DNA of 64,000 nucleotides from DAHUXD01 sp963805495 (GCA_963805495.1 CAWDUQ010000002.1:1550001-1614000), one strand, 5' to 3'; positions 1 through 8,859 are shown, counted from the stretch's first letter. Notes: a model not told the origin generated them from the sequence alone. A program made the numbers and translations.

Positions 1-1491
1 GAGCGCCGCCACCTGCTCGGCGGCGCCGCGGTGACCGAGGAGGTCTTTCCCGGCTTCAAATTCTCGGTCTGCTCCTACGTCGTATCGCTGCTGCGGCCCG
101 AGATCATCCGGGACCTCGATCTTCCGCGTCACGGCCTCGAGATCCTCCCGCTCGACGGAACGTTCACGCCGATGTTGAACGGCGACCACCTCTGGCGGGT
201 CAACGACCACGCCAGGACGCGCCGAGAGATCGCCCGCCATTCCAAGCTCGATGCCGAGGCCTACGACGAGTACGGCAAGGCGATGGCCGACATGGGCCGC
301 TTCGTCAAGCCGATCCTGGCCATGACTCCGCCCGACCCGACGAAGCTGACGCTGAAGGGACTCCAGGACCTGATGTTCCTGGGCAAGCGGTTCCGCAGCC
401 TCTCCGGCCAGGACAAGTACAACCAGATCCAGCTCATGACGATGTCGGCCGTCGACTTCCTCGACCAGTGGTTCGAGACCGACGTTCTGAAGGCCACGAT
501 GTCCGCCTCGGGCATCATCGGGACCTTCCTCGGCGTGCGCTCGCCCGGCACGGCCTACGTCCTCCTCCACCACTACATGGGCGACATCGACGGGGCCTTC
601 CGCGCCTGGGGCTTCGCGCGGGGCGGCACCGGTGCCATCTCCAATGCCTGCGGCGACGCGGCCCGCGAGGCCGGCGTCGAGATCCGCCTCCAGGCCCCGA
701 TCGCGAAAATCAAGGTCTCGGGCGGCCGGGCCACGGGCGTCGTGCTCGAGTCCGGGGAGGAGATCGACGCGCGCGTCGTCTCCTCGAGCGTCGACCCGCG
801 GCTGACGTTCATGAAGATGATCGGCGAGAAGGACCTGCCGGGCGACTTCGTCGAGGACATCCGGCGCTACAAGTTCCGGGGATCCTCGGGAAAGGTCAAC
901 TTCGCCCTCGATGCCCTGCCCGACTTCAAGGCGCTCCCGGGCCCCGGCGCCCACCTGCGCGGCGCCATCTCGATATCGCCTTCGGTCGAGTACATGGAGC
1001 GGGCCTACGACGAGGCGAAGTACGGCCGCTTCTCCCGCCGCCCCTACATCGACATGGTCATCCCGACGCTGACCGATCCCTCGCTCGCGCCGCCCGGTAA
1101 ACACGTCCTGTCCTGCTTCGTGCAGTACGCGCCGTACAACCTCAAGGGCGACTGGGACACGGAGCGCGAGGCCTTCGGGGACACGGTCGTCGACACGATC
1201 GCCGAGCACGCGCCGAACATCCGCAACATCATCAAGCATCGCCAGGTCGTCACTCCGCTCGACCTCGAGCGCGAGTGGGGCCTGTCCGAGGGCAACATCT
1301 TCCAGGGCGAGCTGACGCTCGAGCAGCTCTTCTTCCTGCGGCCGGCGCCGGGCTGGGCCCAGTACCGCACGCCGATCAAGAACCTCTACATGTGCGGCTC
1401 GGCCACGCACCCGGGCGGCGGCATCATGGGCGCCAACGGAAAGAACGCCGCCGGCAAGCTCCTCGAGGACTGGAAGCGGGGGAAGGTCTAG
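1..1491 (+). CDS. FAD-dependent oxidoreductase, phytoene desaturase-like (5' partial)
   Basis: The frame is open from base 1, so the true start and the N-terminal dinucleotide-binding GxGxxG lie outside the window. The first visible residues (GGAAVTEEVFPGF) align with residues about 40-54 of the next gene. The C-terminal FAD contact region is present: LYMCGSATHPGGGIMGANG near the end. Family members are flavin-dependent desaturases/oxidoreductases related to CrtI and to PYROXD2; the substrate cannot be told from sequence. The stop at 1489-1491 is followed 4 bases later by the start of a paralogue, so the two form an operon-like tandem pair. No carotenoid gene is visible nearby, so a carotenoid role is not supported. 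Confidence 0.85.
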   Translation, partial: ERRHLLGGAAVTEEVFPGFKFSVCSYVVSLLRPEIIRDLDLPRHGLEILPLDGTFTPMLNGDHLWRVNDHARTRREIARHSKLDAEAYDEYGKAMADMGRFVKPILAMTPPDPTKLTLKGLQDLMFLGKRFRSLSGQDKYNQIQLMTMSAVDFLDQWFETDVLKATMSASGIIGTFLGVRSPGTAYVLLHHYMGDIDGAFRAWGFARGGTGAISNACGDAAREAGVEIRLQAPIAKIKVSGGRATGVVLESGEEIDARVVSSSVDPRLTFMKMIGEKDLPGDFVEDIRRYKFRGSSGKVNFALDALPDFKALPGPGAHLRGAISISPSVEYMERAYDEAKYGRFSRRPYIDMVIPTLTDPSLAPPGKHVLSCFVQYAPYNLKGDWDTEREAFGDTVVDTIAEHAPNIRNIIKHRQVVTPLDLEREWGLSEGNIFQGELTLEQLFFLRPAPGWAQYRTPIKNLYMCGSATHPGGGIMGANGKNAAGKLLEDWKRGKV

Positions 1492-1495
1492 GGCG

Positions 1496-3091
1496 ATGGC
1501 GGAAACAAGAGACGTCGTCGTCATCGGCGGCGGGCCCAACGGCCTGACCGCGGCCGCGTACCTCGCGAAGGGCGGCCTCAAGGTCGTCGTCCTCGAGCGG
1601 CGCGAGGTCGTCGGCGGGGTCGCCGTCACGGAGGAGTTCGCTCCCGGGTTCCGCGCCTCGACTCTCCTGCACGCGGCGGGTCCGTTCCTGCCGTCGATCG
1701 CCCGCGACCTCGATCTCGCGCGCCACGGACTGTCGTTCATCCAGACGGAGACCCGGATCTTCGCGCCAGCCCTCGACGGGCGCGCGATCGCCCTGGCGTC
1801 CGACCCACGGGCCGCCGCCCGCTCGATCGAGAAAATCTCGCCCCACGACGCGAAGGGCTACCTCGCCTTCCACGAGAGCCTCGGCCGGATCGGCAAGGTG
1901 CTCGCGCCGCTCCTGACGATGACACCGCCGTCGATCGACGATCCGTCGATGGGCGAGATGTGGGATCTCCTGGGCGTCGGCCGCAAGTTCCGGGCCCTGC
2001 CCCGCCGCGACGCCTTCCGTCTTCTGCGCTGGGGCCCGATGGCCGTCGCGGACCTCGTGTCGGAGTACTTCGAGACGGAGCTTCTGCGCGCGGTCGTCGC
2101 GGCCCGGGGCATCTACGGCGCCTTCGCGGGCCCCTGGTCGGCCGGCACGGCCCTCGGCGTCGTCCTCCAGGCCGCGAGCGACTCCAACGCCGCCGGGCCG
2201 GCGGACTTCGTGCGGGGGGGCATGGGCGCGCTGACCCAGGCGCTCGCCGCCGCCGCCCGCGGCTTCGGCGCCGAGGTCCGCACGGGAGCGACCGTGGCCC
2301 GTGTCGTGACGAAGGACGGCCGCGCCGCCGGCGTCGTCCTCTCGACCGGCGAAGAGGTTCCGGCCCGCGCGGTCGTTTCGAACGCCGATCCCAAGCGGAC
2401 GCTGCTTTCCCTGGTCGACCCGGTCGAGCTCGACCCGGACTTCATCTGGAAGATGCAGAACTACCGTTCGGTCGGAGCGATCGCCAAGGTCAACCTGGCG
2501 CTCTCGGGCCTGCCGGAATTCCCTTCCGCCGCGGCCGCGGGCGGTCAAAACGTGCTCGCCGGACGCATCCACGTCGGGCCCGAGATCGACTATCTCGAGC
2601 GTGCGTACGACGCCGCCAAGTACGGCGACTTCTCGCCCCATCCGTATTGCGACGTCACGATCCCGACGCTCACGGACCCGTCGCTCGCCCCGGCCGGCAA
2701 GCACGTCATGTCGATCGTCGCGCAGTTCGCGCCCTACAAGTTGAAGACCGGCGACTGGAAGGCGAAGCGCGACGCGCTCGGCGATGCCGTCGTCGACGCG
2801 GTCGCCGCCTACGCCCCGAACCTGAAGGGCCTCGTGGAGTCGCGGCAGGTCCTGACGCCCGTCGACCTCGAGGCGACGTTCGGCCTCACCGGCGGCCACG
2901 TCTTCCACGGCGACGCCGCCCTCGACCAGCTCTTCACGATGCGCCCGCTGCTCGACTGGGCGCAGTACCGCACACCCGTCAAGGGCCTGTACCTGTGCGG
3001 CTCGGGCACGCACCCGGGCGGCGGAGTCTCGGGCGCACCCGGATTCAACGCCAGCCGCGAGGTCGCCAGAGACCTGCGCAGCCGGGCCTAG
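1496..3091 (+). CDS. FAD-dependent oxidoreductase, phytoene desaturase-like
   Basis: This is a complete 531-residue protein. An N-terminal FAD-binding Rossmann motif, GGGPNGLTAAAYLAK, lies at about residues 11-25. The C-terminal FAD contact motif is CGSGTHPGGGVSGAPG. The protein is a close paralogue of the gene just upstream: both share the blocks YLERAYD/AAKYGDFS, TIPTLTDPSLAP and WAQYRTP. The family uses FAD to dehydrogenate or isomerise lipid-like polyenes; CrtI and mammalian PYROXD2 are relatives. The ATG starts 4 bases after the upstream stop, which suggests co-transcription and possibly a heteromeric or two-step function. The substrate is unknown. Confidence 0.88.
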   Translation: MAETRDVVVIGGGPNGLTAAAYLAKGGLKVVVLERREVVGGVAVTEEFAPGFRASTLLHAAGPFLPSIARDLDLARHGLSFIQTETRIFAPALDGRAIALASDPRAAARSIEKISPHDAKGYLAFHESLGRIGKVLAPLLTMTPPSIDDPSMGEMWDLLGVGRKFRALPRRDAFRLLRWGPMAVADLVSEYFETELLRAVVAARGIYGAFAGPWSAGTALGVVLQAASDSNAAGPADFVRGGMGALTQALAAAARGFGAEVRTGATVARVVTKDGRAAGVVLSTGEEVPARAVVSNADPKRTLLSLVDPVELDPDFIWKMQNYRSVGAIAKVNLALSGLPEFPSAAAAGGQNVLAGRIHVGPEIDYLERAYDAAKYGDFSPHPYCDVTIPTLTDPSLAPAGKHVMSIVAQFAPYKLKTGDWKAKRDALGDAVVDAVAAYAPNLKGLVESRQVLTPVDLEATFGLTGGHVFHGDAALDQLFTMRPLLDWAQYRTPVKGLYLCGSGTHPGGGVSGAPGFNASREVARDLRSRA

Positions 3092-3104
3092 CTTCCGGCC
3101 CTCG

Positions 3105-4664
3105 TCAGCGCGTCACCGACCAGTTGTAAGTCGGGGAGAGGTCCAGCCTTTTCGCGGAGCGCGCGTCGGAGACCAGCATGTCGCGCAGGTTGCCCTCCTC
3201 CCGCAGGCGTTGCGCCCGCTTCCACATGGGATAGCCGCCGCCCCCGGACGCACGGTACGAGTTCAAGGCGACGGTGAGCCGGTCCTCGTCGGAAACCTCC
3301 CGGCCCTGGCGCCGCAGGGAGACGACGCGCTGGCCGGCCGGCTTCGAGAGATCCAGCGTGTACGCGGCGCCCTCGAGCGTGTCGCAGTCGCGCAGGCGCG
3401 CGTTCGAAGCGGCCATGCAGGAAGCCGCGCGCTCGAGAGCCTCGCGCACGAGCTTTCCGGTCGCCCTCACGGTGACGAGGCTGTTCTCGTACGGATAGAA
3501 ATTCCAGACCTGCCGGAGCGTCAGCGGCCCGGCGGGCCAGGTCAGCGGCCCGACGGCCAGGATCGAGGCGAAGGAAAGGTCGGCGCCGCCCTTCCGCAAC
3601 TGGACGCGGTGCAGCCAGTCGAGAAGGCCGGAGTCCGCCGTGCGGGCCCCGCGAGTCGTGACGGAGTCCGGAAGCTCGGTGAGCGTCGCGGCCAGGACCT
3701 TCATCGCCTCGCCGTGGCTCGCGGCCGCGGCCCGGAGGATCGCCGGGTCCGGCTCGACTGACTTCATCGAGAGATTCCGGCCTCGGATCCCGTCGATCCG
3801 CCATCCGCCGGCCGACTTCTCGAGCGAGAGGTCGAAGCGCGTCAGGACTTCACCCCACCGGCCGGGCTCGGAGACCCACACGTTCCCGATCCGACTCGGG
3901 GCGACGACGACGTGGCCGTGGCCGGCGAGAACCAGGTCGACGCCCGGGACCTCGGTCGCGAGCGCACGGGCGCGGTCTCCGCGTCCTCCGCGCCGGGGCC
4001 CTCCTGCCTTCGGGCCGTTCCCGAAGCCGACGTGCGCAATGACGACGACGACGTCGCACTTCTCCACCGCGCGCAGCGTCCGCACACAGCGGCGGGCGAC
4101 GGCGACGGGATCGGCGAACCGAAGGCCGAGGAGGAGCCCCGGGCTCAGCCAGCTGGCCGTCTGGCTCGTCACGAGCCCGACGATCCCGACACGGACGCCG
4201 CCCACGGTCTTCACGACGAACGGCGTGTAGGCGGGCTTTCCGGCGGCGTCCAGCGCGTTGGACGAGAGCATCGGAAAGCGCGCCTGCCCTTGCGAGGCCG
4301 CCAGGCGCTCGCGGCCGAAGTCGAAGTCGTGGTTGCCGATGGCCATCGCGTCGTACCCCGCGAGGTTCATCGCCTCGACGATCGGGTCCTTCCCGGCCGC
4401 ATCGCGGGCGAAAGCGAGGGCCTGCTCGGGCGAGCCCTGGATCGTGTCGCCCGAGTCGAGCAGCAGGACGGGATGGCCCTCGGCGCGGACATGCCGGACG
4501 GCGGTCGCCACACGCGCCAGCCCGCCGCCGAGGTCCCGGTCCTCGAGTGAGTCCAACGGGTCGACCCGTCCGTGGAGGTCGGAGGTGTGGAGGATCGTGA
4601 TCTCGAGGCCGTCCCCCGCGCGCGCGACGAGCGCGAGGGCGAGAATGGCAAGGGCGCGGCGCAC
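3105..4664 (-). CDS. Secreted 5'-nucleotidase / metallophosphoesterase (UshA-like)
   Basis: The 519-residue protein has an N-terminal signal peptide (VRRALAILALALVARAG). A calcineurin-like metallophosphoesterase domain follows, with the metal ligands visible in order: HTSDLHG, LLDSGDTIQGSP, IGNHDFDFG, VIAHVG and AGHGH. The C-terminal half is a 5'-nucleotidase substrate-binding domain (NFYPYENSLVTVRATG, then RASGGGGYPMW). It likely hydrolyses nucleotides or related phosphoesters in the periplasm. A longer frame exists upstream, but the GTG at 4664 is chosen because TAGGAT lies 7 bases upstream of it and the frame then begins with a clean signal peptide. An ATG at 4682 is the alternative. It is divergent from nth, with the two -10 hexamers only 4 bases apart. 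Confidence 0.88.
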   Translation of the reverse strand: MRRALAILALALVARAGDGLEITILHTSDLHGRVDPLDSLEDRDLGGGLARVATAVRHVRAEGHPVLLLDSGDTIQGSPEQALAFARDAAGKDPIVEAMNLAGYDAMAIGNHDFDFGRERLAASQGQARFPMLSSNALDAAGKPAYTPFVVKTVGGVRVGIVGLVTSQTASWLSPGLLLGLRFADPVAVARRCVRTLRAVEKCDVVVVIAHVGFGNGPKAGGPRRGGRGDRARALATEVPGVDLVLAGHGHVVVAPSRIGNVWVSEPGRWGEVLTRFDLSLEKSAGGWRIDGIRGRNLSMKSVEPDPAILRAAAASHGEAMKVLAATLTELPDSVTTRGARTADSGLLDWLHRVQLRKGGADLSFASILAVGPLTWPAGPLTLRQVWNFYPYENSLVTVRATGKLVREALERAASCMAASNARLRDCDTLEGAAYTLDLSKPAGQRVVSLRRQGREVSDEDRLTVALNSYRASGGGGYPMWKRAQRLREEGNLRDMLVSDARSAKRLDLSPTYNWSVTR

Positions 4665-4671
4665 GGCGCCG

Positions 4672-4677
4672 ATCCTA
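4672..4677 (-). promoter_or_regulatory. -10 hexamer TAGGAT for the 5'-nucleotidase gene
   Basis: TAGGAT on the minus strand ends 7 bases before the GTG at 4664, with no Shine-Dalgarno sequence between. This fits a leaderless transcript. No -35 consensus is visible. Confidence 0.55.
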
Positions 4678-4681
4678 CACA

Positions 4682-4687
4682 TAGAAT
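4682..4687 (+). promoter_or_regulatory. -10 hexamer TAGAAT for nth
   Basis: TAGAAT ends 7 bases before the ATG at 4695. It is 4 bases from the opposing TAGGAT of the divergent gene, so the two promoters share one compact site. This decides the nth start at 4695 over the ATG at 4686, which overlaps the hexamer. Confidence 0.55.
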
Positions 4688-4694
4688 GCCGGCG

Positions 4695-5363
4695 ATGGCG
4701 CGGCGCCCGAAGGAATCGTTCGACGACACCAGGCGTCGCGCGGCCGCGATCCTCCGGCGCCTCAAGAAGGTCTATCCCGACGCCAGGTGCGCTCTCGAAC
4801 ACTCGAGCCCGCTCGAGCTGCTCGTCGCGACGATCCTCTCGGCGCAGTCGACCGACAGGCGGGTCAACATGGTCACGCCCGCGCTCTTTTCGAAATACCG
4901 GACGGCGGCCGACTACGCCCGGTCCCCGCGCGGCGCCCTCGAGCGCGAGATCCACTCGACCGGATTCTTCAACGCCAAGGCGAAGAGCCTTCGCGCCATG
5001 GGAGCAGCCATTGCGGCCGGGCACGGTGGACGGGTGCCCGACACGATGGAGGAGCTCGTAACCCTCCCGGGCGTGGGGCGCAAGACAGCCAACGTCGTCC
5101 TCGGCAACGCCTTCGGAAAGGACGAGGGGTTCGTCGTCGACACGCACATCGGCCGCCTCGCGCGGCGAATGGGCTTCACCCGGCAGACCGACCCCGTGAA
5201 AGTCGAGAAGGACTTGAACGAAATCGTTCCGAAGGGCCGGCGAACGCTCGCGGCGCACCTCCTGATTTTCCACGGACGGCGCATTTGCGCCGCCAGAAAG
5301 CCCCTGTGCGGCGAGTGCCCCGTCGAACCGCTGTGCCCTAAAGTCGGCGTGTCGACGGCGTGA
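4695..5363 (+). CDS. nth: Endonuclease III (DNA glycosylase/AP lyase)
   Basis: The 222-residue base-excision-repair enzyme removes oxidised pyrimidines and cleaves abasic sites. The helix-hairpin-helix LPGVGRKTANVVLG contains the catalytic Lys at residue 130. The catalytic Asp is in VDTHIGRLARR at residue 149. A C-terminal [4Fe-4S] loop has Cys at 198, 205, 208 and 214, which is the C-x6-C-x2-C-x5-C pattern. Length is normal for the family. The start at ATG 4695 is set by a TAGAAT hexamer 7 bases upstream. A second glycosylase of the same superfamily, MutY, lies at 56.1 kb in this window. Confidence 0.96.
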   Translation: MARRPKESFDDTRRRAAAILRRLKKVYPDARCALEHSSPLELLVATILSAQSTDRRVNMVTPALFSKYRTAADYARSPRGALEREIHSTGFFNAKAKSLRAMGAAIAAGHGGRVPDTMEELVTLPGVGRKTANVVLGNAFGKDEGFVVDTHIGRLARRMGFTRQTDPVKVEKDLNEIVPKGRRTLAAHLLIFHGRRICAARKPLCGECPVEPLCPKVGVSTA

Positions 5364-5636
5364 AAACCTACGCCGGCTTGAACGAAATCAGTTTTCCGGA
5401 GATGCGGCGGAAAAGCCTGTCAATAAGCCTGCGGAAATAGCCGAAAAATCGCGAAATCGTGCGCCCCGCCAACGGATTGCACCGAGACCTGTGCGACGTG
5501 AGAAGCCACACACCATCAATGATTTAACTCGGATGCCCAACGACGTGTGCACGCATAGGAATTCCGGAAATCGCGGGACGATTCTTTTTCCACACGTGCA
5601 ACCGACTCAGAGAGTGAAACTTAACCGCGCCTTCAG
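5364..5636. other. Convergent intergenic region of lower GC
   Basis: This 273-base gap lies between the converging nth and methylmalonyl-CoA mutase genes. It is clearly less GC-rich than its neighbours: I count 30 G or C in the 60 bases from 5401. I see no tRNA, no convincing hairpin terminator and no conserved-looking small frame in it. Confidence 0.6.
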
Positions 5637-7211
5637 TCAGTTGCCGGGCCGATATTCCCCGTAAACACCCTTGAGGGTTCGGACAATCTCCCCGAGTGTC
5701 GCACGCCGCCCGACCGCTTCGACGAGCGGCGGCATCAGGTTCCGGTCTTCACGGGCCTCCTCCTCGAGACGGTGGAGCGCATCGCGCACATCGTCCGCCG
5801 GCCGGGCGGCCCTGAAAGCGGCAAGCCGCCCGATCTGCTCGGCCTCGACGCTCGGATCGACCGACAGGATCGGCGGGGACGTCTCGTTCTCCTCGCGAAA
5901 CACGTTGACGCCGACGACGAGGCGTTTCCCTTCCTCGATTTCCCGCTGCGCCGTGTAGGCGGCGTCCTCGATCTCGCGATGGAAGAAGCCCTGTTCGATC
6001 GCGGCCACCGCGCCCCCGAGACCGTCGATCTTGCGAATGAGCGCCCGGGCGCGCTCGCGGATCTCCGCGGTCCAGGCCTCGACCAGGTGCGAGCCACCCA
6101 GGGGGTCGGCGACGTCCGCCACACCCGACTCGTTGGCGATCACCTGCTGTGTCCGCAGCGCCAGCCGCGCCGACGCCTCGGTCGGCAGCGCGAGGGCCTC
6201 GTCCGATGCGTTCGTGTGGAGGGACTGCGTGCCCCCCATCACGGCGGAGAGGGCCTGCAGCGCGACGCGGACGACATTGACGTCGGGCTGCTGCGCCGTC
6301 AGCGTCGAACCCGCGGTCTGCGTGTGGAAGCGCAGGCGCCAGGAGCGCGGGTCCTTCGCGCCGAAGCGGTCCCGAGCGATCTCGGCCCAGAGCGACCGCG
6401 CCGCGCGGAACTTCGCGACCTCCTCGAAGAAGTTGGCGTGGGCATTGAAGAAGAAGGACAGCCGCGGCGCAAAATCGTCGATCGCGAGGCCGCGCGCGAC
6501 CGCCGCCTCGACGTAGGCGATCGCGTTGGAGAGCGTGAAGGCGACCTCCTGGACGGCCGTCGAACCGGCCTCGCGGATGTGGTACCCGGAGATCGAGATC
6601 GTGTTCCAGCGCGGCACCTCGGCGCCGCAGAAGGCAAAGATGTCGGTCGTGATTTTCAGCGATGGGCGCGGGGGAAAGATGTAGGTCCCGCGGGCCACGT
6701 ACTCCTTAAGGAGGTCGTTCTGCACGGTTCCCGAGAGCGAATCCCAGGCCACGCCCCGTTCGCGCGCGACCGCGAGGTACAGCGCGAGAAGGATTGCGGC
6801 CGTGGAGTTGATCGTCATCGAGATCGAGACGCGGTCGAGCGGCAGCCCCTCGGTCAGGACCCGCATGTCCTCGATCGAAGCGATCGCCACGCCGACCTTG
6901 CCGACCTCGCCGCGGGCGGCCGGATCGTCCGAGTCGTAACCCATCTGCGTCGGCAGGTCGAACGCCACGGAGAGCCCGGTCTGGCCCTGTTCCAGCAGGT
7001 ACCGGTAGCGACGGTTGGATTCCCGGGCCGAGCCGAACCCGGCGTACTGCCGCATCGTCCAGAAGCGCTCCCGGTAGCCCTCCGGAAGGATGCCCCGGGT
7101 GTACGGAAACTCGCCCGGACGGGGGCTTCCGTAGGAAGCCTCGATGGGGATGCCGGAAGATGTCTCGGCGGGGAGATTGGGCCGGTCCCGCTTCTCCTTG
7201 GCGTCCTTCAC
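5637..7211 (-). CDS. Methylmalonyl-CoA mutase, large (catalytic) subunit
   Basis: The 524-residue protein matches the substrate-binding TIM-barrel part of the acyl-CoA mutase family. Typical blocks are RFWTMRQYAGFGSA, GLSVAFDLPTQMGYDSD, GTVQNDLLKEY, SGYHIREAGSTAVQE and GGTQSLHTNASDEAL. There is no C-terminal cobalamin-binding domain (DxHxxG), so it should pair with a separate small B12-binding subunit not seen here. It would interconvert (R)-methylmalonyl-CoA and succinyl-CoA, or a related acyl-CoA pair. GTG 7211 is preferred over the longer frame starting at 7286 because CAGAAT lies 7 bases upstream and the extra N-terminus looks non-conserved. It is divergent from the DUF4388 gene. Confidence 0.9.
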   Translation of the reverse strand: MKDAKEKRDRPNLPAETSSGIPIEASYGSPRPGEFPYTRGILPEGYRERFWTMRQYAGFGSARESNRRYRYLLEQGQTGLSVAFDLPTQMGYDSDDPAARGEVGKVGVAIASIEDMRVLTEGLPLDRVSISMTINSTAAILLALYLAVARERGVAWDSLSGTVQNDLLKEYVARGTYIFPPRPSLKITTDIFAFCGAEVPRWNTISISGYHIREAGSTAVQEVAFTLSNAIAYVEAAVARGLAIDDFAPRLSFFFNAHANFFEEVAKFRAARSLWAEIARDRFGAKDPRSWRLRFHTQTAGSTLTAQQPDVNVVRVALQALSAVMGGTQSLHTNASDEALALPTEASARLALRTQQVIANESGVADVADPLGGSHLVEAWTAEIRERARALIRKIDGLGGAVAAIEQGFFHREIEDAAYTAQREIEEGKRLVVGVNVFREENETSPPILSVDPSVEAEQIGRLAAFRAARPADDVRDALHRLEEEAREDRNLMPPLVEAVGRRATLGEIVRTLKGVYGEYRPGN

Positions 7212-7218
7212 AGGGCGG

Positions 7219-7224
7219 ATTCTG
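7219..7224 (-). promoter_or_regulatory. -10-like hexamer CAGAAT for the mutase gene
   Basis: CAGAAT on the minus strand ends 7 bases before GTG 7211. It matches the spacing seen at other leaderless candidates in this window, with one deviation from TANNNT. Confidence 0.4.
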
Positions 7225-7270
7225 GCACAGGCATTCCGACTCGGCCGCGGCCCCGGCGAGGGGTGGATGC

Positions 7271-7276
7271 TAAAAT
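7271..7276 (+). promoter_or_regulatory. -10 hexamer TAAAAT for the DUF4388-HDOD gene
   Basis: TAAAAT lies 17 bases before ATG 7294, giving a leader of about 10 bases with a weak GAAGG element. Confidence 0.45.
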
Positions 7277-7293
7277 CGAAGGTCACGACGCCA

Positions 7294-8712
7294 ATGACCG
7301 AGTATTTCCGGGGACGTCTCGAGGTCTTCGGCCTCGCCGACCTTCTTCAGTGGATGGAATTGAACCGGCGGTCCGGCCGGCTTCTCGTGACGCGCGGACA
7401 CGACCGGCGCACCCTCGACTGGAAGGACGGCGAGATTGTCTACGTCTCGGGCTCCCTCTCCCGCCACCGGCTCGGTGTCCATCTCCTCCGCAGCGGCGCG
7501 CTGACGGCCGCCAACCTGTACGAGCTTCTGGCGCGCAACATGACGACGCAGGAGAACCTCACCCGCCTCATTCTCGAGATGGGCCACGACACGCTCGACG
7601 GGCTGTCGCTTCGCGTCGAAGACCTCGCCCGCAAGCTTCTCTTCGAGATCTTCGAGTGGCGCGAGGCCAACTTCGACTACGACCCGACGTACCGTGTGAC
7701 GCCGATCCTGCGCATCGGCCTGACCCTTCGGGGACAGGCCCTCGCCTTCCAGGGCGTCAAGCAGCTCGACGACACACACCGGCAATCCCGAAAGGAGCGG
7801 CGTGAGACCTGGGAGGCGGCGGATGCCTGGGTCCTCCCGTTTCTGCCGGACGCGATCGAGGAGCACTTCTGGGAGGCCCTCGAGCGCATCGACACGCCGC
7901 TCGAGCCGTTGGAGGCGCGGGGCCATGCCGTCCGCTTCCAGGAATTCGCGCGCAGGCTGCGGGAACGCCTCATCAAGAACTACCTCATGCGCCCGGTCCA
8001 CGAGGACACGGCGGCGCTTCTGCTCGAGCTGCTGAAGAAGTCGCCGCTCGACGTCCAGGGGGTCGTCCCGATTGCGGCCCTCGATCAGTACCTCACGCTC
8101 GATCTCCTGATCCTCGCCAACTCCCTTTCCGTCGACCGGGAGAACTCGGTCGGCACGGTGCCGGAAGCGATCGAGCGCATCGGCGCTCGCGCGCTCACGG
8201 TCCTGATCGACCGCCTGTCTTCGAGCGACTTTCCCGCCCTGCCGCCGGGCGACCCGGCGGCCCGAGCGGTGCGCCGCGCGAGCCTGGCGGCGGCACTCGC
8301 GGCGGGGCGGTTCGCCGAGCGGTACGGACTCTCCCGGGAGCGCGGGTACACGCTCGGCCTGCTCCACTGCATCGGCTACGCGGACCTCTTCGAGATCGTC
8401 CGCGAGATGAACCTGCCGGCGGGACAGTTCCGCGGCGCCGTGCTCGAGACGTACAGGCCCGCCGTCGGCCGGGCTCGCGCCGAAATCTGGGGACTCCCCC
8501 GCGACTTCGAGGCGACCCTGTCGGACGACGGAACCGATCCCAGCGCCTCGGCCGCGCTCGTGCGAGCGGCGCGCTCCGCCGTGCGCAGTTGCGCGATCGG
8601 GAGCCTGCCCGTCGAGGCCGGCGACGACCTCGAGTCCGACGCGATCGCCGCCGAGCTCAACATGATCTTCGAGTACCTGGGCCTCGACCCGGTCGGCGTC
8701 GAGCGGGAATAG
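7294..8712 (+). CDS. DUF4388-HDOD fusion protein (signalling)
   Basis: The 472-residue soluble protein begins with a DUF4388 domain (FRGRLEVFGLADLLQWMELN, then SGRLLVTRG, residues about 3-110). These domains occur at the N-terminus of bacterial signalling and gliding regulators. The second half looks like an HDOD domain: LDLLILANSLSVDREN followed by AIERIGARALTVLIDRL, then a GLLHCIGYADL block where family members often have LLHDIG. No catalytic HD pair is evident, as is usual for HDOD. HDOD domains act as output or scaffolding modules in signalling. ATG 7294 is the first start with the domain intact. It stands alone, divergent from the mutase gene. Confidence 0.75.
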   Translation: MTEYFRGRLEVFGLADLLQWMELNRRSGRLLVTRGHDRRTLDWKDGEIVYVSGSLSRHRLGVHLLRSGALTAANLYELLARNMTTQENLTRLILEMGHDTLDGLSLRVEDLARKLLFEIFEWREANFDYDPTYRVTPILRIGLTLRGQALAFQGVKQLDDTHRQSRKERRETWEAADAWVLPFLPDAIEEHFWEALERIDTPLEPLEARGHAVRFQEFARRLRERLIKNYLMRPVHEDTAALLLELLKKSPLDVQGVVPIAALDQYLTLDLLILANSLSVDRENSVGTVPEAIERIGARALTVLIDRLSSSDFPALPPGDPAARAVRRASLAAALAAGRFAERYGLSRERGYTLGLLHCIGYADLFEIVREMNLPAGQFRGAVLETYRPAVGRARAEIWGLPRDFEATLSDDGTDPSASAALVRAARSAVRSCAIGSLPVEAGDDLESDAIAAELNMIFEYLGLDPVGVERE

Positions 8713-8859
8713 GTCCCGCCGGCCGCCGGACTCGCCTCAATCTTTCCTCAAAAGAGGACATTCCGGAATCCCCGCCGGTTCCGGGGCGTTGACTCTGCCG
8801 TATCGAGCGGACCTCGAGGCCGGCACGACCGGTCGGGGCCCTCAAGAAAGGATCGAACG

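Noticed and set aside
1..3091. A carotenoid biosynthesis cluster
   Set aside because: The two enzymes belong to the wider CrtI/PYROXD2 superfamily, but no phytoene synthase or other carotenoid gene is present in view.
8743..8784. Terminator-like hairpins CCTC/GAGG and CCGGAA/TTCCGG after the DUF4388-HDOD gene
   Set aside because: The stems are short and lack a T tract.
8789..8806. A sigma-70 promoter TTGACT...TATCGA before the VWFA gene
   Set aside because: The two boxes are only 6 bases apart, too close to work together, and no second box lies at a proper distance.
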